Positions 36,514 through 43,683 of a DNA stretch of 64,000 nucleotides are shown here, in pieces. The stretch's first letter is position 1; every line of letters begins with the position of its first letter. Location of the stretch: positions 1-64,000 of the forward strand of contig NZ_SBFF01000014.1 in assembly GCF_004151485.1 (NCBI RefSeq), read 5' to 3'. A program made the position numbers and the translations under genes. This DNA is from Sphingosinicella sp. CPCC 101087. Its GTDB lineage: Bacteria; Pseudomonadota; Alphaproteobacteria; Sphingomonadales; Sphingomonadaceae. Below the pieces are notes generated by a model. The model saw only the letters and a program-made list of their open reading frames with translations, was not told the DNA's origin and did not search any database.

Positions 36514-37440
36514 TCAGGCAGCCGCCTTCTCCAGCAGCTCGATCCGCTCCGAACATACAGCGTGAATGACGCGCCCAAGCTCCTCGACCCGCTCACCGAG
36601 CCAGGCTAGCTCCTCCTCGCTGATCCGGTAGTGCTTCGAATAGCGCGCCTTGACGTAGGCTTCCTTCAGCTTTTCGAACATGGCGCGCTCGCGGCGGCCG
36701 TCGTTCGGCCAGACGTAGACCAGCCGCCGGTCGATCCGCTCAGCCTGCGTCCGTAAGAATGCGAGGTTATGCACGTGCGGCGTGTAGAAGGTGCAGACGA
36801 GAAGAACGCAGTGGTAGAGGCGCTCAGCTGCCTGGTGGAGGTTGAACGCTGCCTCGGCATGGTTGCCACGCTCGATCAGGAACTGCGCTGAGGCGTGGAA
36901 TGCGTCCGCACTTGGAAACCACTTTGCCCAGTACTCCTTAGCCATAGCGAGCGCCTGCTCCGCCGTCTTCGGCTTGGGCGTATGCAGCCCGCTATCGTCG
37001 CTCTGGTAAAGCGGGATCCCCTCGCGGGCGACGTCCATGAAGAAATAGCGCCCGTGCGCCAGCCCGTCATTCACCTCCTGCAGCGTGTGCACGATGAAGT
37101 TGACCGGGGTGCGCAGTGTCTTCGTGATCGCCAGCTCTCGGATCAGCCGGTCCTCGGCTTTCGCCCAATACTGCACCCGGTCGACCAGCCGCCGGTCGTT
37201 GACGATGATTAGCAGGTCGAAATCCGATTGGTAGCCCTTGGCGGTGTGCGGTTCGTCGACCCAGCCGCCACGTGCATAGGAGCCGTAGAGTATGACCTTG
37301 AGGATACGGCCCTTCTTCTTCCAGTCCTGAGTAGCGAGCCCGATCGCGTCCTCAAACTCCTCGAACAGGATCTGGACCACGCGCTCAAGCTCGCGCTGCT
37401 TGGCCGGGGGTAGATGGTCGAGGTTAGTTCGCATCGGCAT
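36514..37440 (-). CDS. Fused MNT nucleotidyltransferase-HEPN protein
   Basis: Protein of 308 residues joining an N-terminal minimal nucleotidyltransferase and a C-terminal HEPN domain in one chain. The first has LYGSYARGGWV near 51 and the metal-binding SDFDLLIIV near 72; the second has the helical AFNLHQAAERLYHCVLLV near 205-222. In two-gene MNT/HEPN toxin-antitoxin pairs the MNT part modifies and silences the HEPN RNase; here both are fused, so a self-regulated RNase or a nucleotide transferase is possible. It sits beside decayed phage-like genes. ATG 37434 is an alternative start. Confidence 0.7.
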   Translation of the reverse strand: MPMRTNLDHLPPAKQRELERVVQILFEEFEDAIGLATQDWKKKGRILKVILYGSYARGGWVDEPHTAKGYQSDFDLLIIVNDRRLVDRVQYWAKAEDRLIRELAITKTLRTPVNFIVHTLQEVNDGLAHGRYFFMDVAREGIPLYQSDDSGLHTPKPKTAEQALAMAKEYWAKWFPSADAFHASAQFLIERGNHAEAAFNLHQAAERLYHCVLLVCTFYTPHVHNLAFLRTQAERIDRRLVYVWPNDGRRERAMFEKLKEAYVKARYSKHYRISEEELAWLGERVEELGRVIHAVCSERIELLEKAAA

Positions 37441-37509
37441 CGATCCTAGCTTCCATGACAAACAAAGCCAGCCTCGCTGGCGATCCTCGGCGAGGCCAGT
37501 ACTGAGGTT

Positions 37510-37737
37510 CACCAGGGCCGCAGCCCGCCGTGCGGCCGCGGGCCAAATAGAGGACCGGCGGGCGATGTGGCGCTAGACCTCTTTGGAGGTGAGGCGGGTG
37601 CGGCGGGCGATCTCGGCATAGTGCATGTCGTCCAGCCGGTGGCCCATGGAGATTTCGCGGGTGAGCCGGAGCATGCGGCGCATGATAGCCCCCGTGCGCT
37701 CGAGCAGCTCCTGCTGGTCGTAATCGGGAGTGCTCAT
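37510..37737 (-). pseudogene. Broken small helix-turn-helix (sigma region 4-like) gene
   Basis: From ATG 37737 the frame reads MSTPDYDQQELLERTGAIMR, then HRLDDMHYAEIARRTRLTSKEV and a TAG at 37573-37575. Reading past the TAG gives RHIARR, and a one-base shift then gives VLYLARG, which together look like the missing end KEV-E-RHIAR-LYLARG. One nonsense change (GAG to TAG) and one frameshift would explain this. The intact form would resemble a sigma-70 region 4 or terminase-small-subunit-like helix-turn-helix. Its ATGA overlaps the upstream broken gene. Confidence 0.55.
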
Positions 37738-38370
37738 CTCGTGGCTTCCCTCTCGGCCGCCGCGAAGGGGAGCAGATAGTCTGCCGCCTTGCTGGCGAGA
37801 CTAGCGGCCCGAAAGATCGCCTTCTCATCCTCGCGCGACACCTGAAGCCACGCACCCTCACAATTGGCATGGCGCACGGTCGGCTGGCCGCTTCCATGAA
37901 CTTGGCGTTGACTGCGCTTTTCTGCTCGGCGTCCCGCTGGCGGATATAGGCCGGGCGTCCGGATCGAGCGATTGCCACAGCTGCGCTTTGTCCGTGGGCC
38001 AGGAGTCGGAAAGGCCGGCTCCGGCGGGCTGGTCCGCTTCGTCCTCGGCCTCGGCGGACTCGTCCGCCGAAGCGTCGGCGAAGGCGGATGCCTCGTGGCC
38101 TTCCTCATCCTCGTCCCGGCTCTCCGCGCCGGGCTGCACCCCTTCATCCTCCGGGGCGCTCTCCGATGCGTAGTTCTGTACCGGACCGCGATCCGGCATC
38201 CCTTGTGCGGCGTCACCCGCGAAGCGCCCGCTTCCATCGCGGCGGCGCGTGGGCGGCGCCTCCTGGCCGAGCTCGACCTTGAAGGCCAAGGCGGCCGCCG
38301 AGAGCGCCTCGCCGGTGGACGCGAATCCACCTTTTGCTGGGCTCGCGCCCTGGGCAGTGTCGGTCATCAT
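37734..38370 (-). pseudogene. Frameshifted Ala/Glu-rich phage-like gene
   Basis: The start MMTDTAQGASPAKGG has GGAAG upstream. Frame A runs to LWQSLDPDAR, then the sense continues in frame B (PAYIRQRDAEQKSAVNAKF) and later in frame C (REDEKAIFRAASLASKAADYLLP), ending at the ATGA of the next gene. Two frameshifts are needed. The acidic, Ala-rich middle is like scaffolding or accessory structural proteins of phage-like elements in sphingomonads, recognised only by style. Confidence 0.5.
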
Positions 38371-38453
38371 GTCTTCCTTTCGGGAATTCCTCCCCGGCCT
38401 TTTCCGGGGAGGGGTAAACTTCATTGGGGGGGTCGCCTCGGCCCCCATCGCCG

Positions 38454-38473
38454 CCCCAGCGAAGGCTGGGGCC
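38454..38473. repeat. REP-like palindrome
   Basis: GCCCCAG, six bases, CTGGGGC: a short palindrome of a kind scattered between genes in sphingomonads. Nearby stretches (about 38500-38515 and 39440-39480) look like pieces of similar intergenic repeats. Its copy number cannot be judged in this window. Confidence 0.35.
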
Positions 38474-38574
38474 CAAGCGGACTCCACACGAATGCAGGCT
38501 GTAGGTCATCCTGAACGACGCCAGGGCGGCACCGAAGGGCCAAAGTGGTGTCGGGACGCCGCCGGCGTCGAACC

Positions 38575-38664
38575 TCAGTTCACCAGGCGGATGCCCAGGA
38601 ACACCGCCAGCGCATAGAGCGGCGCGATCATCCCGATCAGTCTCAAGACCCTGGCTTCGCACAT
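38575..38664 (-). CDS. Candidate 29-residue membrane peptide
   Basis: The short frame begins MCEARVLRLIGMIAPLYALA and ends LGIRLVN; GGGAG lies about nine bases before the ATG. It encodes one strongly hydrophobic segment, as in small inner-membrane proteins. No family is recognised, so translation is only suggested by the ribosome site and hydrophobicity. Confidence 0.35.
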   Translation of the reverse strand: MCEARVLRLIGMIAPLYALAVFLGIRLVN

Positions 38665-38890
38665 GGGGCACGTCTCCCGAAGGACGACCGATTATCCCCT
38701 CGTCCCGCTTACGGGAGGCTTAACGCGGGCGACGCAGACTCCGCCTTTTTCGGCATTCCGGCACCTTTCATTCGCCTCCCGTCGGACTTCCGGACGAAAT
38801 CGGAGACAAGCATCCCCGGGCGGCGGAACTGTTTCGGCGTCGAAAGAGTCTTCTCCGCGGCTGGAACGGCCGAAGCGGAGGAGGAGAATA

Positions 38891-39142
38891 ATGGGTATCA
38901 TCATCATCCTGATCGTCGGCGCATTGGTTGGCTGGGTCGCCGGCATGATCATGCGCACCGGTGGGGGAATCTTGTTCGACATCGTGATCGGAATCGTGGG
39001 AGCGCTGATCGCGGGATTCCTGTTCGGCGGCGGCGCGTCGATCCTGAACGCCCCGCTCAACCTCACGTCGATCCTCTATTCCTTGATCGGAGCGATCATC
39101 CTGCTCGCCCTCTACAAGTTGGTCATGCGCGGCCGGGTCTAG
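38891..39142 (+). CDS. GlsB/YeaQ/YmgE-family stress membrane protein
   Basis: Protein of 83 residues with three Gly-rich membrane segments: IIILIVGALVGWVAGMIM, ILFDIVIGIVGALIAGF and a third near the C-terminus. This is the transglycosylase-associated/YeaQ family, induced by stress in many bacteria but without a proven activity. ATG 38891 follows GGAGGAGAATA. The frame is open much further upstream, but that part is not conserved in style. Confidence 0.8.
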   Translation: MGIIIILIVGALVGWVAGMIMRTGGGILFDIVIGIVGALIAGFLFGGGASILNAPLNLTSILYSLIGAIILLALYKLVMRGRV

Positions 39143-39172
39143 GATCTGTCCGCCTGCACCATCGCGTCATAT

Positions 39173-39246
39173 GGCGAAGGCCGGTATCCAGGATCAGGGG
39201 GACCTTAAGCGGTCTATCCCTGCAAGCGCAGGATCCCGCCTTCGCC
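39173..39246. repeat. 74-base inverted-repeat element
   Basis: GGCGAAGGC (39173-39181) is the exact reverse complement of GCCTTCGCC (39238-39246), and GGATC sequences occur inside both arms. It has the look of a REP/BIME or small MITE-like unit downstream of the glsB-like gene. The remaining sequence up to 39497 holds no gene that I can support. Confidence 0.45.
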
Positions 39247-39497
39247 AGCATGAGAAGCGATTCGATCAAATCAGGTCCAACTCCACGGCCTGCTCGGAGC
39301 CTGGCCACGGTGCTGGTTTGACGCTTGCTTCAGCAAAGCGACCTGGCGTGGCACCCCTTGAACGGGACCGCCTGATACTTGCGGCGGTGCTGCGCTCGAA
39401 CATCCCACGGGAGCAAATCGTCCCCTTCAGTTGGCCCTCACTTCCCGCTCATCCTGAGTAGCGGCTGAGTTCATCGAAGCCGCGCATCGAAAAGCCC

Positions 39498-39560
39498 GCC
39501 TTACCGCCGCCGGATCATGGCTCGCGCCGCTGTGCAGCCATGTTGCCAGCGCTCCTTGTC
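39498..39560 (-). pseudogene. Fragment of phage-like gene 3' end
   Basis: The reverse strand reads LATWLHSGASHDPAAVRR, closely matching TWLHSAASHDLTAVRR in the broken gene 700 bases away (40195-40536). Only about 60 bases are shared. It is taken as a partial duplicate of the same gene end. Confidence 0.45.
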
Positions 39561-39609
39561 CTCTTGCGGCCTGTTGCCGATTCTGAAAGGGTAGGCCGAC
39601 GCACGGGAT

Positions 39610-40071
39610 TCAGTTGTTCCGCATCTCTGGTAGAACGAGCGCCTTGCACTTGTCGGCAAATTCCTCCCGCAGAGCCGGTGGAGCAACCGGAAAGCTGCTC
39701 GTTTGCTCTTCATAAGTTGCGGTGATTGCAGACCCATCTTTGAACGCGTCTAGAAAGCTATCGCTGATAGGGAATGCGAATGAGAAAGCCGTTTGATCTC
39801 CGATCATCCGCAAATCGGGGTCATCCGCTCGCTCGACCGTACCAAGTCTCACCGACAGAGTTGGCTGCGGCCACTGCTGAGCAGCATCAAATCCCCTGAT
39901 CTGAATATTGGTTTGTGTGCCTTCGCAAGTCATCACCAAACGAGGGCGGCCCTGCTCATGATAAGAGATAGCAGGCCGGCTTTCCGTCATTCCGGCGGTC
40001 CCCCACCGGGCTGATGCTCCATCCTCAGCACTCATCGAGGCGAAGAATCCAACGACAAGAACAATGCTCAT
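39610..40071 (-). CDS. Hypothetical secreted protein
   Basis: Protein of 153 residues. ATG 40071 follows GGAGGG with good spacing; a second ATG at 40083 encodes part of that ribosome site and is less likely. The N-terminus is a short hydrophobic signal (MSIVLVVGFFASMSA), then a soluble domain with ISYHEQGRPRLVMTCEGTQT and FSFAFPISDSFLDAF, like small periplasmic proteins of unknown role. It lies between two copies of a phage-like gene end, so it may be an inserted cargo gene. Base composition is lower in GC than the neighbours. Confidence 0.6.
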   Translation of the reverse strand: MSIVLVVGFFASMSAEDGASARWGTAGMTESRPAISYHEQGRPRLVMTCEGTQTNIQIRGFDAAQQWPQPTLSVRLGTVERADDPDLRMIGDQTAFSFAFPISDSFLDAFKDGSAITATYEEQTSSFPVAPPALREEFADKCKALVLPEMRNN

Positions 40072-40194
40072 GTTGCCCTCCATGAGGAGCGAAGGTTCGC
40101 GTCTGCTCTCATCGTAGCTACTGCCAAAGGTGACGGGCCGCTAGCCACCCCGAGCGAACATTCGGCAGGCGGGATCCTCCCATTCGCGCGCCCC

Positions 40195-40536
40195 TCACCT
40201 TCCCCGCCTCACCGCCGTGAGATCATGGCTCGCCGCTGAGTGCAGCCAAGTCTTCAGCCGCTCCATCGCGTCGACCGCGCGCCACAGATTCTCGCGCTCT
40301 TCGGGGCTGCGCGCGCGCTTCCACGCCTGCATGAGGTCCGCCTCGACCGAGGCGAAGACTTAGCGAACGCTGTGATCGACCACGGCCGAGCAGCCGTCGA
40401 GCACCGGCAGATCGTCCATCCGCCCGTAATAATAGTTGATCGCCTTGGTCTACTCGTCGGCGATCTCGCTGTTGAAATTGCCGATCGCCCGGCTCTCCTG
40501 CGCCGCCAGCAGCGCGGCCAGTTCGCTGTCGTCCAT
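40195..40536 (-). pseudogene. Decayed phage portal-like gene
   Basis: A single frame from ATG 40536 reads MDDSELAALLAAQESRAIGN, then IADE-TAG-TKAINYYYGRMDDLPV and VDHSVR-TAA-VFASVEADLM, ending RLKTWLHSAASHDLTAVRR and TGA. The start resembles phage portal proteins (SEIADE..AINYYYG), and the rest resembles a small downstream phage protein, so an internal deletion probably joined the two. Two in-frame stops make it non-functional. Identification is by memory of the family, not by alignment. Confidence 0.45.
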
Positions 40537-40808
40537 GAACATCCCCGAAATGATCCTCTCTTCCCTGCGGGAGAGGGTGAAAGAGAAGGGCGGGCCGGAG
40601 GGCGGCGCCACTGGCCCGACTGTCGCCAGCGCAGGTGCGCAGTCGCCGGGGCGCAAGGTCGTCCGCGCCATACCCGGTCGTGCCGGCGGAACTCGCCTGA
40701 ATCGTTTTCGTACGGGCGGCCTAGCTCCGCCTGCTCATCGGGCCGCCTCCCGCACAGGCAGCGCCTCAGCGCCGGGCGACGCAGGGAGCGTCACCACGCC
40801 GTGCGAGA

Positions 40809-41096
40809 TCAATGCTTCTCGAGGTTCGGCGCCCCTGTCAGACCGCGCCTCCGTACGGTCGGCCGCGTCGCGGTGGATAAACGGGAAACCACAAGATCCT
40901 CCCATTCGGCCTTCTCGTCCGAGACTCTGAACGCCCGGTTGAGGAGAAAGCGCGCGCGCTCCTTCGGGCGGAACGCAAATTTCCCCCGCGTGAGCTCGCG
41001 GGTCGCGGCGATCCGGTCGCGCCGCATATGAAACGCCGTCCGCCAGAACATGTAGGCGAGCATCGCGATCGTCGAGAATGCCATAAAATAGATCAT
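40809..41096 (-). CDS. Small membrane protein, hypothetical
   Basis: Protein of 95 residues: membrane segment MIYFMAFSTIAMLAYMFW at the N-terminus, then a basic cytoplasmic part with RRDRIAATRELTRGKFAFRP and DEKAEWEDLVVSRL. No family is recognised. It is separated from the broken portal-like gene by about 270 bases in which I see no gene. Confidence 0.5.
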   Translation of the reverse strand: MIYFMAFSTIAMLAYMFWRTAFHMRRDRIAATRELTRGKFAFRPKERARFLLNRAFRVSDEKAEWEDLVVSRLSTATRPTVRRRGLTGAPNLEKH

Positions 41097-41702
41097 GGTC
41101 GGGCCAACGTATCAGCCGCAGGTAATTTCCGGCCAGCGCAGCTTTTTTCGCTCGCCCCTTGATCAGCCACCCACTGCACTTCCCGCTTCGGCTTTCGCAT
41201 TACCGGCGGCCGCCGATACTCACCGCCACATCGCAGCGCGCCTCCTCCTCGCCCGATCGGACAGGCGAGCTCATCGGAACCACATTGCTCATATTGGGCC
41301 TTTCTTGACTCGGGCGAGGACGCCCGGTCGCGTCGAACGGAACCGCGGAAATCGCGGCTGATCGAGATCATGCCCGCCCGGCGCGCAGCGCCGACCGCCT
41401 GCGGCCAAGGGACCGATGCGTGCTGCGGTCGGATGCGGTCCGGGCGGGCACCGCGCGCGAGAGGGGACCGCGCGCGGCAAGTGGAAGTGGAGTGGGATTC
41501 AGCGGCCATGAAAAAGCCCGCAGCCGGGGCGGCGGGCGCAATTCACACCTTTACTATTTCGGTAGGACTAGAACATATCATGAACATCGCCAAGCGGAAT
41601 TAGCTTTGCCAATGCGACGCTCACGCGCCAACACGGTGCAATTTCGCGCGGGGTGATCGGGAGAACGGCTCTCGCCCCCGGGGAGTCGGTCGGGGAGCTT
41701 GC
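41097..41702. other. 606-base region without a supported gene
   Basis: Short frames are not convincing. The middle (41545-41610) is A/T-rich against the surroundings. A terminator-like hairpin on the reverse strand (41511-41537) has no protein gene before it. Confidence 0.4.
41511..41537 (-). terminator. Rho-independent-like terminator with no visible gene
   Basis: Read on the reverse strand, GCCCGC (41537-41532) pairs with GCGGGC (41521-41516) around a C/G-rich loop and is followed at once by TTTTT (41515-41511). The A/T-rich sequence before it could be a small RNA. Confidence 0.4.
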
Positions 41703-42080
41703 ATGGATCGCCTCATCGTCGCGGCAGGTGCCCTGCTGGGAGGTTCGGCCGTGACCCTCGGCGCCTTCGGCGCCCATGCGCTGGAGGGCGCCTTCACGCC
41801 TGAGCAGGCCGGTTGGTGGGAAATGGCGGTGCACTACCAGATGTGGCACGCTCTAGGCCTGCTTTTCGTGGGCGCGCTGCCGCTCGCCCGTATGCGGCTT
41901 CCCGCCTGGTGCCTCGGCTTGGGCGCCGCCATCTTCTCCGGCACGCTCTATTTGATGGCCCTAGGACTACCGCGCTGGCTCGGCGCGGTGACGCCGCTGG
42001 GCGGTGCGCTGATGATTGCCGGTTGGATGATCCTCGCATGGTCCGCGCTTCGACGTCGAGATCCCGACAGCCGCCGCTAG
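41703..42080 (+). CDS. DUF423 family membrane protein
   Basis: Protein of 125 residues with four membrane segments. The DUF423 signatures are present: LGAFGAHALEGAFTPEQ, YQMWHALGLL, FSGTLYLMALG and TPLGGALMIAGW. The family is widespread and its function unknown. The start at 41703 is the first ATG before the family N-terminus. No operon partner is evident. Confidence 0.85.
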   Translation: MDRLIVAAGALLGGSAVTLGAFGAHALEGAFTPEQAGWWEMAVHYQMWHALGLLFVGALPLARMRLPAWCLGLGAAIFSGTLYLMALGLPRWLGAVTPLGGALMIAGWMILAWSALRRRDPDSRR

Positions 42081-42581
42081 CCATCGGCGGTCACCTGCAA
42101 GAAGTCTTTCTCGGGCGGCTGAATGCCCCGTATTCTGGCGAGACCGGCTCGGGTGACGCCTGTGCGACGATCGGTCGGTTGCTGCTCGGCGCAGCCTCGT
42201 CTCGCGTCGGCGGAAGAGGCAGGCAAGCCGGAAAAGAAGAGACCCCGGGAAAGGGTTCCGGGGCCCAGGTTGCTTGCCAGCTGCGGGAGTTCAATTGGCC
42301 CGACTCCCTTCAACGGACGATATCAGCCGCGAGCGGGGCTGTACAGCGCGAGCGGCTCTTCGCGATCGCTTCGCGCCGGCTGGTCCGGAGCGGGACGTTT
42401 TCGACCGGGCGCTGCCTCGGCAACGGCTCGTCTGTGCCGCTCCGCCTTATTAGAAGGATTCAGGAAATTGCCTGACGCATGGCGAACAGCGGCAGGTAGT
42501 TATCGCGCCGTTCATCCTCGGTGCGAACGCTTTGTAGGTTGGTCCGGCGCCAAAACGCGCGGACCGCGTGGAGCATCGAAC
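42081..42581. other. 501-base region without a supported gene
   Basis: Forward and reverse frames overlap each other, are Arg/Pro-rich and match no family. A GC-rich hairpin (CCCCGG ... CCGGGG, near 42242-42262) could end transcription of the DUF423 gene. Confidence 0.4.
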
Positions 42582-43196
42582 ATGACCGGACATCATCACG
42601 AATCGTCGGAAGCGCGGCCGGGAGCGGCGACGGCCGGGATGGACGAGTGCCTGGCGGCGCGACCCGGTTCGGCGGTCCTGCGCGTGGGCGTGCTCGTTCG
42701 CCACGGCGCACGTCAGCTCTGCCTCATCCGCAGGCTCTCTCGCCGCGGCCTGATGGTACGCCTCTTCTCTGACGTAGAGCTCGGCGAGACGGTCGTGATC
42801 GAGCTGAGCGAGCAACGGCGACTCACCGGCCGGATCGCTTCCTGCACCGACGGCAATGCGGTCATCCGCTTCGACCTGCCCGCTGATCTCGACGGGATCT
42901 CGATGCCGAGGACTCCAGCGCCGGGGGCGCGCAAGAGCGTCATTCGCGAGGTCGATCGCCTCGCGATGATCCGCGCCGGCTCGGATATTTCCTTCGCCTC
43001 GACGCGCCATATCTCGCAGGGCGGCGTTCGGGTCGTCTGCGAACGGCCCCTCGCGAACGGCACGCCGGTCGTCCTGACGCTGGAGGGCTTTCGCCCGCTC
43101 CAGGGCATGGTGCGCTGGAATCGCGGCGACTGCTGCACGATCAGCTTCGACCGGATGATTCCGCCAGGCGAACTCGACCGCTGGCTCGCTTCCTGA
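42582..43196 (+). CDS. Double PilZ-domain protein
   Basis: Protein of 204 residues with two PilZ-like barrels. The second (about 110-200) has the cyclic-di-GMP pattern REVDR (RxxxR) followed by RHISQGGVRVV (SxxG). The first has RHGAR and IRRLSRRGLMV, a short variant. It may bind cyclic-di-GMP through one or both domains and act on motility or envelope. It lies in the same region as a GGDEF-EAL protein, though not adjacent. ATG 42582 has GTGGAG upstream. Confidence 0.7.
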   Translation: MTGHHHESSEARPGAATAGMDECLAARPGSAVLRVGVLVRHGARQLCLIRRLSRRGLMVRLFSDVELGETVVIELSEQRRLTGRIASCTDGNAVIRFDLPADLDGISMPRTPAPGARKSVIREVDRLAMIRAGSDISFASTRHISQGGVRVVCERPLANGTPVVLTLEGFRPLQGMVRWNRGDCCTISFDRMIPPGELDRWLAS

Positions 43197-43683
43197 TTCG
43201 CGCAAATTACCGGGCGGTCGCCGACAGGCCTTCTTGAGCCTTCCTCGATAGCCTTTCGGCCGGACTAGCGATTTCCGGCCCATATAGAATCGCTCGGCTC
43301 GGAAATGGCGGCCGACCGGAGACTTTGAAACGATTGATCCGAGGCCATCGCTTCAGCCCGTCGGGCCTGGCTGACGTGGGATATTCTCGAACGCTCGGTC
43401 CACCCGTCGTTGCGGCGGCCGGGGCCACGCCTTGACCAGCTTTGCGATCTTCCCGACGTCCGCCGTCGCCGCCATTCTCGTTATGTCGACCCTGTAACGG
43501 GCGCTCCTCGAGATGGTGGAGGAGTTCGGACCGCGCGAACTGGCTGCACGGCATCAGTCGCCGCGCGATCGGCTCACCAGCGGCGTCGACCCCGTTTGCC
43601 CAGAGCGGCGCGTTAACTTTTCGTTAACGGTTTCCCATCAGGAGTTGAGGCTACCGAGCGGGGGCATGGTCCGCGAGGTCCAG
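43197..43683. other. 487-base region upstream of the hybrid kinase
   Basis: No gene recognised. The part nearest the kinase holds a full CtrA-type site (43613-43628), described separately. Confidence 0.4.
43613..43628 (+). promoter_or_regulatory. CtrA-type site TTAA-N7-TTAAC
   Basis: TTAA (43613-43616), seven bases CTTTTCG, then TTAAC (43624-43628) is a perfect match to the consensus of the alphaproteobacterial cell-cycle regulator CtrA. It lies 56 bases upstream of the chosen kinase start. Such A/T tetrads are rare in this GC-rich sequence. Confidence 0.55.

Noticed and set aside
38371-39560. CRISPR array in the repeat-bearing region
   Set aside because: The repeats are isolated palindromes without regular spacing or repeat units.
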